NCBI RefSeq assembly: GCF_022539505.1
Contig: NC_061511.1
Span: forward strand, 39,111,144-39,175,143
DNA from: Lolium rigidum
Taxonomy: Eukaryota; Streptophyta; Magnoliopsida; Poales; Poaceae
Length of the DNA stretch: 64,000 bases
Direction: 5' to 3'
The notes under the pieces: generated by a model
What the model was told of the DNA's origin: nothing
Seen by the model: the letters and a program-made list of their open reading frames with translations, nothing else
Database searches by the model: none
Part shown: positions 32,101-42,363 of the stretch, in pieces
How the letters are laid out: each line of letters begins with the position of its first letter
Position numbering within the stretch: the first letter of the stretch is position 1
Translations under genes and position numbers: made by a program

Positions 32101-35100
32101 CATATACCCCGCAGCTAGAGCCATTATCACACGATCGAGGGTCTCGCCTCGATCTACTCGGTTAGGGTTAGGTGTAGGGTTAGGGTTAGGGTTTAGGGGT
32201 AGGGCTAGGGTTTAGGTTCAAGGTAAGGATTTATGGTTAGGTATAGGTTTAGGGTTTAGGGTTAGGGTTAGGGTTTATGATGCATGGTTTTGCAGCTTCG
32301 GTGTCAGCACGTGTAGTTAATGGTTTAGGGTCTAGGGGTTTAGGGCTCGAAGCCTCCCCAGTTTAGGGTTTAGGGTTTAGGGGAGCTACTTTTGCACCAT
32401 TACACCTTGCGCCACACTTTCACACATATCATATGTCCACATGCAAGATTTGGTGGGATTCCGATGCTCCAGCGGTCGTTCTCCCCCTCCTCCCCCCAAA
32501 AACAGCGGTATGTGTGCCCCGGCGGGTCTACCCCCCTAGATTTCTCCGCGCGAGGGTGCAACAATGTACTTTTTCATTCTTTTAGGTTTGGTTAGGACAT
32601 ATACACATGGAGAACCAAGATTGGGACCCTTTGGCACATATACCCCGCAGCTAGAGCCATTATCACACGATCGAGGGTGTGCCTGATCTACTGGTTAGGG
32701 TTAGGTGTAGGGTTAGGGCTAGGGTTTAGGGGGTAGGGCTAGGGTTTAGGTTCAAGGTAAGGATTTATGGTTAGGTATAGGTTTAGGGTTTAGGGTTAGG
32801 GTTAGGGTTTATGATGCATGGTTTTGCAACTCCGGTGTCAAGCACGTGTAGTTAATGGTTTAGGGTCTAGGGGTTTAGGGCTCGAAGCCTCCCAGTTTAG
32901 GGTTTAGGGTTTAGGGGAGCTACTTTTGCACCATTACACCTTGCACCACACTTTCACACATATCATATGTCCACATGCAAGATTTGGTGGGATTCCGGTG
33001 CTCCAGCGGTCGTTCTCCCCCTCCTTCCCCCAAAAACAGCGGTATGTGTGCCCCGGCGGGTCTACCCCCCTAGATTTCTCCGCACGAGGGTGCACCAATG
33101 TACTTTTTCATTCTTTTTGGTTTGGTTAGGACATATACACATGGAGAACCAAGATTGGGACCCTTTGGCACATATACCCCGCAGCTAGAGCCATTATCAC
33201 ACGATCGAGGGTGTGCCTGATCTACTGGTTAGGGTTAGGTGTAGGGTTAGGGCTAGGGTTTAGGGGGTAGGGCTAGGGTTTAGGTTCAAGGTAAGTATTT
33301 ATGGTTAGGTATAGGTTTAGGGTTTAGGGTTAGGGTTAGGGTTTATGATGCATGGTTTTGCAGCTCCGGTGTCAGCACATGTAGTTAATGGTTTAGGGTC
33401 TAGGGGTTTAGGGCTCGAAGCCTCCCCGAGCTTAGGGTTTAGGGTTTAGGGGAGCTACTTTTGCACCATTACACCTTGCGCCACACTTTCACACATATCA
33501 TATGTCCACATGCAAGATTTGGTGGGATTCCGGTGCTCCAGCAGGTCGTTCTCCCCCTCCTCCCCCAAAAACAATGCGGTATGTGTGCCCTGGCGGGTCT
33601 ACCGCCCTAGATTTCTCCGCGCGAGGGTGCACCAATGTACTTTTTCATTCTTTTAGGTTTGGTTAGGACATATACACATGGTGAACCAAGATTGGGACCC
33701 TTTGGCACATATACCCCGCAGCTAGAGCCATTATCACACGATCGAGGGTGTGCCTGATCTACTGGTTAGGGTTAGGTGTAGGGTTAGGGCTAGGGTTTAG
33801 GGGGTAGGGCTAGGGTTTAGGTTCGAGGTAAGGATTTATGGTTAGGTATAGGTTTAGGGTTTAGGGTTAGGGTTAGGGTTTATGATGCATGGTTTTGCAG
33901 CTCCGGTGTCAGCACGTGTAGTTAATGGTTTAGGGTCTAGGGGTTTAGGGCTCGAAGCCTCCCCAGTTTAGGGTTTAGGGTTTAGGGGAGCTACTTTTGC
34001 ACCATTACACCTTGCACCACACTTTCACACATATCATATGTCCACATGCAAGATTTGGTGGGATTCCGGTGCTCCAGCGGTCGTTCTCCCCCTCCTCCCC
34101 CCAAAACAATGCGGTATGTGTGCCCCGGCGGGTCTACCCCCTAGATTTCTCTCGCGCGAGGGTGCACCAATGTACTTTTTCATTCTTTTAGGTTTGGTTA
34201 GGACATATACACATGGAGAACCAAGATTGGGACCCTTTGGCACATATACCCCGCAGCTAGAGCCATTATCACACGATCGAGGGTCTGCCTGATCTACTGG
34301 TTAGGGTTAGGTGTAGGGTTAGGGCTAGGGTTTAGGGGGTAGGGCTAGGGTTTAGGTTCAAGGTAAGGATTTATGGTTAGGTATAGGTTTAGGGTTTAGG
34401 GTTAGGGTTAGGGTTTATGATGCATGGTTTTGCAGCTCCGGTGTCAGCACGTGTAGTTAATGGTTTAGGGTCTAGGGGTTTAGGGCTTGAAGCCTCCCCA
34501 GTTTAGGGTTTAGGGTTTAGGGGAGCTACTTTTGCACCATTACACCTTGCACCACACTTTCACACATATCATATGTCCACATGCAAGATTTGGTGGGGTT
34601 CCAGTGCTCCAGCGGTCGTTCTCCCCCTCCTCCCCACAAGAACAGCGGTATGTGTGCCCCGGCGGGTCTACCCCCCTAGATTTCTCCGCGTGAGGGTGCA
34701 CCAATGTACTTTTTCATTCTTTTAGGTTTGGTTAGGACATATATACATGGAGAACCAAGATTGGGACCCTTTGGCACATATACCCCGCAGCTAGAGCCAT
34801 TATCACACGATCGAGGGTGTGCCTGATCTATTGGTTAGGGTTAGGGCTAGGGTTAGGGCTATGGTTTAGGGGGTAGGGCTAGGGTTTAGGTTCAAGGTAA
34901 GGATTTATGGTTAGGTATAGGTTTAGGGTTTAGGGTTAGGGTTTATGATGCATGGTTTTGCAGCTCCGGTGTCCGCATGTGTAGTTAATCGTTTAGGGTC
35001 CAGGGGTTTAAGGGCTCGAAGCCTCCCCAGTTTAGGGTTTAGGGTTCCGGGGAGCTACTTTTGCACCATTACACCTTGCACCACACTTTCACACATATAA

Positions 35101-36797
35101 TAGGTCCACATGCAAGATTTGGTGGGGTTCCGGTGCTCCAGCGGTCGTTCTCCCCCTCCTCCCCCCAAGAACAACGGTATGTGTGCCCCAGCGGGTCTAC
35201 ACCCCTAGATTTCTCCGCGCGAAGGTGCACCAATGTACTTTTTCATTCTTTTAGGTTTTGGTTAGGACATATACACATGGAGAACCAAGATTGGGACCCT
35301 TTGGCACATATACCCCGCAGCTGGAGCCATTATCACACGATCGAGGGTGTGCCTGATCTACTGGTTAGGGTTAGGTGTAGGGTTAGGGCTAGGGTTTAGG
35401 GGGTAGGGCTAGGGTTTAGGTTCAAGGTAAGGATTTATGGTTAGGTATAGGTTTAGGGTTAGGGTTAGGGTTTATGATGCATGGTTTTGCAGCTCCGGTG
35501 TCAGCACGTGTAGTTAATGGTTTAGGGTCCAGGGGTTTAAGGGCTCGAAGCCTCCCGCTTTAGGGTTTAGGGTTCCGGGGAGCTACTTTTGCACCATTAC
35601 ACCTTACACCACACTTTCACACATATCATAGGTCCACATGCAAGATTTGGTGGGGTTCCGGTGCTCCGGCGGTCGTTCTCCCCCTCCTCCCCCCAAGAAC
35701 AGCGGTATGTGTGCCCCGGCGGGTCTACCCCCCTAGATTTCTCCGCGCGAGGGTGCACCAATGTACTTTTTAATTCTTTTAGGTTTGTTTAGGACATATA
35801 CACATGGAGAACCAAGATTGGGACCCTTTGGCACATATACCCGCAGCTAGAGCCATTATCACACGATCGAGGGTGTGTCTGATCTACTGGTTAGGGTTAG
35901 GTGTAGGGTTAGGGCTAGGGTTTAGGGGGTAGGGCTAGGATTTAGGTTCAAGGTAAGGATTTATGGTTAGGTATAGGTTTAGGGTTTAGGGTTAGGGTTA
36001 GGGTTTATGATGCATGGTTTTGCAGCTCCGGTGTCAGCACGTGTAGTTAATGGTTTAGGGTCTAGGGGTTTAGGGCTCGAAGCCTCCCCAGTTTAGGGTT
36101 TAGGGTTTAGGGGAGCTACTTTTGCACCATTACACCTTCCACCACACTTTCAAACATATCATATGTCCACATGCAAGATTTGGTGGGATTCCGGTGCTCC
36201 GGCGGTCGTTCTCCCCCTCCCCCCCAAGAACAGCGGTATGTGTGCCCCAGCGGGTCTACCCCCCTAGATTTCTCCGCGCGAGGGTGCACCAATGTACTTT
36301 TTCATTCTTTTAGGTTTGTTTAGGACATAAACACATGGAGAACCAAGATTGGGACCCTTTGGCACATATACCCCGCAGCTGGAGCCATTATCACACGATC
36401 GAGGGTGTGCCTGATCTACTGGTTAGGGTTAGGGCTAGGGTTTAGGGGGTAGGGCTAGGGTTTAGGTTCAAGGTAAGGATTTATGGTTAGGTATAGGTTT
36501 AGGGTTTAGGGTTAGGGTTTATGATGCATGGTTTTGCAGCTCCGGTGTCAGCTCGTGTAGTTAATGGTTTAGGGTCCAGGGGTTTAAGGGCTCGAAGCCT
36601 CCCTACTTTTGCACCATTACACCTTGCACCACACTTTCACACATATCATAGGTCCACATGCAAGATTTGGTGGGGTTCCGGTGCTCCGGCGGTCGTTCTC
36701 CCCCTCCTCCCCCAAGAACAACGGTATGTGTGCCCCGGCGGGTCTACCCCCCTAGATTTCTCCGCGCGAGGTTCGACCAATGTAATTTTTCATTGTA
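29175..36797 (+). repeat. Tandem array of ~533-bp units with telomere-like TTTAGGG motifs
   Basis: The landmark GAGCTACTTTTGCACC recurs at 29175, 29708, 30241, 30777, 31311, 31846, 32383, 32917, 33452, 33988, 34523, 35052, 35580 and 36113. A partial unit follows from about 36600. Spacing is 528-537 bp. Each unit has a first part of about 290 bp (CACACTTTCACACATATC, GGTGGGATTCC, CGCGCGAGGGTGCACC) and a second part dense in G-rich telomere-like repeats (TTTAGGG, TTAGGG and variants), all G-rich on plus. Units are highly similar. The last few share variants such as GGTTCCGGGG and CCAAGAAC, which suggests stepwise amplification. A frame of about 67 codons is open in most units but has no recognisable motif. 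Confidence 0.95.
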
Positions 36798-36904
36798 TAG
36801 CATGATACATACATTACTAAATAATACACATGTTGAAAAAATAGGTTTAATATAATTTTGAAATAACACTAAATGTTGTTCATAATAAAAATGGTAAAAA
36901 AAAG

Positions 36905-37075
36905 GTTTGCCGTGCATAAGCGCACGGCAAAGAAGCCTGCCGCACGGCAAAGGCACATTTGTGCACGGCAAAGGCTTGGCCGCATGGCAAAGTGCACTTT
37001 GCGCACGGCAAAGTACTTTCCGCACGGCAAAGCGACTTTGCCGCACGGCAAAGACCTCCACACGGCAAAGGGCCG
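36905..37075. repeat. Second cluster of CACTA subterminal motifs
   Basis: About ten further CACGGCAAAG-type motifs lie on the gene side of the tandem array. The array thus sits within, and appears to have split, what would otherwise be one 5' subterminal region. Confidence 0.88.
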
Positions 37076-37084
37076 GACATAACC

Positions 37085-37937
37085 CTAATACCGTCGATCC
37101 GACCAGGTGATTTTGGCCAGATCGAACACGCGCCCGCGCCACCCTCCTCCACCCACACGCGCCCAGCGCCGCCGCCCACCTCCTGCTCCTCTGCCCCTCC
37201 GGCCAGCCGCCGCCGCCAGCCCCCACCGCCCACGCAGCCGCCGCTGCTGGCCCCACACACGCCTCCGCTGCCCTGCCCACGCCTTCGCCCTCTCTTCCGG
37301 CCGGCCGCCCGCTGCATCCGGTCGCCCCCTCCTCCTGCGCGCCATGGCCGCCGCGGCCGAGCTCTGTAGCTAGGCCGTCGCCGCCCCTGGTCCGTCCCTC
37401 GTCGCCACCGCCGCCCCTGGTCCGTCCCTCATCGCCACCGCCGCCCCTAGTCCGTCCCTCGTCGCCACCGCCCCTGGCCCTCCCTCGTCGCCACCGCCCC
37501 TGCCCTGCCGCTGCCCTACCACCCTTGCCCCTGTCGAGCCGCCCTGCCCTGCCTCCGATTCCGCGTCGGTGCAGCTTGCCCTGCCTCCGATCCCTCCGAT
37601 CCCGCGTCGCTGCTCAAGGTTAGTGGTAATGTTAGTGTAGTATATAGGATTTAGTTAATTTAATGTAGTATAAATTAGAAATAGGATTTTAGTTTAGTAT
37701 AAATTAGAAATAGGATTTTAGTTTAGTATAAGATTTTAGTGTGTAGTATAAATTAGAAATAGGAATTTAGTTTTGAAAAAGGTGTTTATGATTCGGATAT
37801 GTTAAAACTAGGCCCATATGGCAAAAATAAGATAATGTGCTGCAAGGAAATTCTTTATGATGAAGTAATATTGTTATACCACTATTGTAAAAAATTCTTG
37901 TTCACTTGCATGACTATTTTATTTTTTCGTTATGCAG
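37085..37937 (+). other. CACTA transposase leader: GC-rich exon-like block and probable intron
   Basis: 37085-37618 is very C-rich and contains a 30-bp tandem repeat of about three copies at 37381-37470 (CCGCCCCTGGTCCGTCCCTC core). At 37619 the sequence GGTTAGTGG fits a splice donor. AT-rich sequence with TAGGATTTTAGTTTAGTATA-type repeats follows, ending at TTATGCAG (about 37937), a good acceptor. This looks like the untranslated first exon and first intron of the transposase gene. No protein similarity is seen in it. Confidence 0.5.
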
Positions 37938-38154
37938 GCGATGCTTCGAGGTGGACACGAGGGGCGGCGTCGCGGGGGTGTTTGACGGGGCGTCCCGGAT
38001 CTTCTTCGGCGATTCTCTCAGAGGGTCGTTGGTCTTCTTCGCCGGCTGTCGATCACGCTTCGAGGGTGAGAATCCGTTCGCCTCTCTTGTACCTAGGTTT
38101 TTTTGTGGGTCTAGATCACCAAGTCTGTCGCGATACCTAGGCGTCTCTTCCCGA

Positions 38155-38220
38155 CCGTAAGGGTTACGCGGATAAATATGCATTAGTGGTCTCGCATATT
38201 ATGAACCGTAACTCTTACGG
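38155..38220. repeat. Small hairpin upstream of the TNP2 fragment
   Basis: Arms of about 27 bp (CCGTAAGGGTTACG...AAATATGC and GCATATTATG...CTCTTACGG) face each other across a 13-bp loop, with a few mismatches. It lies just before a larger foldback and may be part of the same rearranged block. Confidence 0.65.
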
Positions 38221-38239
38221 TATTTATCGGGACAGCCGA

Positions 38240-38440
38240 CGGATGCGTAGTTGGGTACGTTCTCCCTGCTCTACCCCGATCCGAGAAAAGATTTCGGTAG
38301 CGCCTCCCCGTTGTTCTCCGGATGCACACCCCTCTCGGCTTTTTGCCGAGACGTGTATCGGGAGAGCAGCGGGGAGGTGCTGCCGAAATTCTGTCTCGGA
38401 TCGGGGTAGAGCTGGGAGAACGTACACAATCTACGGATCC
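38240..38440. repeat. Long foldback (about 95-bp arms) next to short direct repeats
   Basis: The left arm, about 38240-38338, pairs with about 38344-38440. Matched blocks include TACGTTCTCCC, CTCTACCCCGATCCGAGA, ATTTCGG and CCTCCCCG, at roughly 80% or more identity, with a loop of only a few bases. The end of the right arm is then repeated directly: GCTGGGAGAACGTA occurs at 38411, 38445 and 38482. The block ends exactly where recognisable TNP2 coding begins (38508). It could be a MITE-like insertion, an inverted duplication from abortive repair, or a small-RNA hairpin source. Confidence 0.75.
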
Positions 38441-38507
38441 GGCGGCTGGGAGAACGTACTCAATCTACGGATCGGGGTAGAGCTGGGAGAACGTACTCAA
38501 TCTACGG

Positions 38508-40338
38508 ATCCGAACATATGATGCATCAAAGAAGGAGTACTTCGATATGTATGTCTGGTACCACACGTCCCTGCATGACCTGCCAGCACGTGCTTTGTTC
38601 TGCGGGTGGTGTACACATGGGAAGTGGCCTTGCCCACAGTGCAGGCAGGCCGTGACTTTCTTCTGGCTAAACAAGGGAGGCAAGTATTCATGCTTTGATG
38701 AAGCTCGACAGTTCCTTGAGCGGAGGCATGGATACAGGAGTGATGTAAAGAGTTTCAAGAAAGGCCGTGTTGTCCGTGGCCCGAAGCCAATTCCGAAGAC
38801 CGGAACGGAAATCAAGGCCGAGTTAGATGCTCTTCAGCCTAGCCCTGATGGGAATGGTTTCTTGGGATATGGGGAGACACACCAATGGACTCACAAGCCG
38901 TGCTTATGGAAGCTCCCTTACTTTGAGTTTCTCGAGCTCCCGCATAACATTGATGTAATGCACACCGAGAAGAATATCAGTGAAGCCATTTGGAGCACGA
39001 TTCTGGACACTGAGAAGACGAAGGATAACATAAAGGCTCGAATTGATCAAGAAAGGTGGTGCGATAGGCCGGAGTTGAACATGCAGCCACCTCATGGTGC
39101 CAAAAAAACATGGACTAAGCCACACGCTCCGTTCTGCCTCACAAAGGCCCACAAAAGGGAGGTCTTCCAATGGATGAAGGACTCCTTGTCTTGAACACCA
39201 TGGTGGAAGTGAAGCCGTACATCAAGTAAGTGCGAACCATTTACTTATTCGCAAACATTCACGGCCTTGATCCACTCGTATGTTCGTGGCTAACTCTTCC
39301 TCTTTTCATCGGTATAGGCAATTCACGGCTATACATTGGAAGAATACCCACAGGGAGCCTACCCCGGTAGAATCCAAGCAAATTTTCGATAAGGGCGGCG
39401 GTTTCGGTTTCAGTAGCTGGTTCTGTGGTTTGGTACTATTCTATCCAAATTAGCTAGCACTTCCGACATTTATCGGTCATTTCTCGTTCTAAACTTCTCG
39501 TGCTAAACTTGTAGGCAAGAACTGACAAAGAGATGAAGTCGAGCTAAGAAAAATTGCTAGGGGCTTTGACCATTCCGTCGAAGCGTTCAACTCCTATGAC
39601 GTGAACGGGTATCGCTTCCAGACCCATAAATACACAACAAGCCGGCCCAACGCGAAGACAATAAATAGCGTGGTGGTATGTCAAGGTGATGATGGGCTCC
39701 ATTACTATGGAAGAGTCGAGGGTATATACGAGCTGAATTACGGGTTTCACAAAGGGCTAAATCCCGTCGTCTTCAAATGTCATTGGTTTGACCCACGTCG
39801 GGTGAGACGGGATCCTGAAATTGGGTTGGTCGAAGTTGAAAGGAACTCTGTTTATAAGGGAGAGGATGTGTACATCTTGGCTACCCAGGCCTTTCAAGTA
39901 TTCTATCTCCCGTACGCGTGCAAAAACCCGACAAAACGTCTGCATTGATGGGATGTTGTGATGACGGTGCCTTCACACAATAGGCCGCCCCCGCCAAACA
40001 AGGACGATTACCGCCGCGTAGACCCCTCAGCAAAGAATGTCGAGTTTTATCAGGAAGAAGGGCTCCCCGGCCATTTCACAATCGGCTTGCCGGCTGTCGA
40101 TGACATGGTCGTAGACGATGAACAAGAAGATGCGGGCATGGATGGAGACAATGCAGAAGATGAAGCTGAGGATGTTTGTGCCCCGGAAGACCTGAGTTTG
40201 CTCGAGGCGTTCAGAGCAGGGATTGACCTCGATGCTGATGGACCACCTCCAGGTTTCATTGATGATTATTGGTTCACCGAGCCTGATGACGATGACGAGA
40301 CACGCGGTCCAATCACGGATGGCGACACAGGCTACTGA
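38508..40338 (+). pseudogene. TNP2-like CACTA transposase with DUF4216 region, 5'-deleted and frameshifted
   Basis: The frame from 38508 reads RTYDASKKEYFDMYVWYH and continues through a CX2C...CPQC zinc-like stretch to LPHNIDVMHTEKN, the classic TNP2/Transposase_21 motif. It stops at 39194. One base out of frame it continues (NTMVEVKPYIK) to a donor at 39222, and an exon from 39318 carries on (QFTAIHWKNTHRE). After another intron, about 39540-39948 encodes a DUF4216-type domain (RGFDHSVEAFNSYDVNGYRF to GEDVYILATQAFQVFYL). An acidic C-terminal part follows to a TGA at 40338. The N-terminal catalytic part of TNP2 is missing and replaced by the foldback block, so an active enzyme is not expected. 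Confidence 0.82.
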
Positions 40339-40618
40339 TCTATGTAGTAGTAATTGTGAGGCTAGCATATTTGTAATAACTCTGTGTAATAGTGATTGTT
40401 CAGCTAGGTTATTTGTAAGAACTCCGTGCTATGTTTGAGAGAACTCTATGCTAGCTATTTGTTGTTTCCATTAATTAATGTTCATCTATTTGCATTATTG
40501 TTGCTTTCACTAATGTTCATCTACTTATATCTTTGTTGCTTTCACTAATATTCATCTCTTTACAATATTGTGTACTAATAAACCACTCTCTTCATTTGTG
40601 TTTGCAGGTGATTGAAAC

Positions 40619-42363
40619 ATGCCGCCAAAAAAAAGGGGTGGCGGTCTTAAAAAGAAGCTCAAGAACTTGGTAGGTGTGGGGACTTCGAGGCGGGGAGACC
40701 GAGCTGCTACCCCCCTCCTAGCCCCCCTTCTGTCGCTCCCCCTGTCACTCCCCCAGTGCGGCCGCGTAGGAAGAATGCGACGCGGGTACTCACTCCTAGT
40801 CCTAGCCCCCCTCCCGCAGCCAATGATGATGATGAGGTGGAGGATGGGAGTGAGGAGGACCAGGAGCAGCACGGGGGTGGGGAGGACCAGGAGCAGTACG
40901 GGGGTGGGGAGGACCAGGAGCAGTACGGGGGTGGGGAGGACGAGGAGGAGGGGGACGAGGAGGACCTCTCGGAGGATGAGGGGTTGGGGAACTTACCGTT
41001 CGAGCCTGATCCAAACCTAGTTTGGGAAGCGCCGGCGGAGCACCAGTACGTTGCAGCTGTGGAGAGGCTGAGGCCACGTGATAAGAGGCCATATCAGCGT
41101 GGGAAAACACAGCTCCCTTTGCTGAAGGAGTGGCGCTACAGCCATGTTGTTCTAGAGCCCGCTGGGAGGAGGTACATGTTAATTTTGGCATTTCGTTATC
41201 GCAATTTTGTCATTATCAAAATTATTATCACATACATATTGATGTTGTCGTTTCATGGTGCAGTTCGTTCAAGTTTGAAGACCCGTCGCAGAGGCCGCCA
41301 CGCGGGTACGCGAACATCCTTGGGGGCCTACTTAGAAGGAATTTCCCTGGGCTAGTCGATCTCCCTACCGGTGGCCGCAACGTAGCTTGGAGGTGGGCGC
41401 ACTACAGTCTCGCGCCAGATCCTCTTGGCCTCGGCAGCATGGCGGACATGGTTGTTGGCAAATTCTGGGTAAGTGACTTTTGACTTCTTACCATTCATAC
41501 AGTCTCCTTGGTTGACAGTACGTGCACTAATGCCCCTTGTTTTACCTATGTGCATGGTTGCAGAGATACTTCCGGAAGGCCGAGGGTAAGGAAAATGCGT
41601 GCGATGATGTCCTACACCAGATGGCAAGGACGAGGGTGACTGGCATGCACTACGAGGCACGTGTTCAGTGCGTCCGCAACTGGCACGCCGACCGCTTCAT
41701 CCATATGACTAAGGAGGACGCTCGCGACACGCTCATGCAGCCATGGCAGTACCTGCAGGTATTTGCATTTATGTGTTATTGATTTCTTTATCGCCATGTA
41801 GTTTATTTTACCATAATGGGTTTATCTTGTGTATGTAGAACCCTCCTCAGTACGTCGGCAACGGTCATGTGGTGGACATGCCCCCAGTACCTCCAGAAGC
41901 ACGAGGAGGGCAAGAAGAAGCGGGCAGAGATGCGAGGTGGATCGCATATCCAAGGCAGCATCTCCATCTCTCTTCACCTGCAGAACGAGGTGAGCAAATT
42001 AATGGTTCCTTCATTCTTTGAATTCACGTTATATATTGTTAACTCCGCAAGGGTGTGCCACTTCACTTAATTACATGTTCTCTTTTGCAGGAAGTCAGGA
42101 CAGGAGTGAAGCCTAACGTCTTTGCCGTGCTAAAGAAGATGAAGCAAAGGAAGACGCCGGATCCTGAGACGGGGTCCGTGTGGGTTAACCCGCAATCCGA
42201 GACCCAGTGTACGTCGTATGTCTCCAAGTTCAAGCAGAAGTACGGCGAGGACGCCAACCCAGAGGCCGAGGACTTTGACCCTGAGGTTGCGGTGCTTGCG
42301 GGAGAAGGCTTGAAGCATGGCCGCCTATGGCTTGGTGACGGGTGCGTCGACCCAGCGAAGGTT
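40619..42363 (+). pseudogene. Transposase_24-type CACTA gene, 5' part, split by a retrotransposon
   Basis: This is the second gene of the CACTA element, probably encoding the DNA-binding accessory protein (TNPA-like role, by inference). From splice signals and reading frame I infer exons at about 40619-41171, 41264-41468, 41564-41758, 41839-41989 and 42091 onward. Exon 1 begins with a lysine-rich start, then acidic 10-residue repeats (EDQEQYGGG, three copies, 30-bp DNA period near 40857-40945). Its two halves are in different frames, so an indel lies near 40680-40750. Later exons read GYANILGGLLRRNFPGLVDL, ACDDVLHQMARTRVTGMHYE and PNVFAVLKKMKQRK...GSVWVNPQSE, typical of the Ptta/En/Spm Transposase_24 family. 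Exon 4 also appears frameshifted. The last exon is cut at DPAKV by the insertion at 42364. Confidence 0.8.

Noticed and set aside
29717..36313. A repeated ~67-codon open frame (MHHYTL...) in most tandem units
   Set aside because: It recurs because the units are nearly identical DNA. It has no recognisable motif, frame and start vary with small indels, and several units break it. There is no evidence of translation.
29175..36797. A true telomere or chromosome end
   Set aside because: The TTTAGGG-like motifs are mixed with TTAGGG and unrelated sequence in 533-bp units, are internal to a transposon, and are followed by tens of kilobases of other sequence.
29175..36797. CRISPR-like or other regularly spaced array
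   Set aside because: The repeat unit is continuous, with no short repeat plus unique spacer pattern, and the context is a plant transposon.
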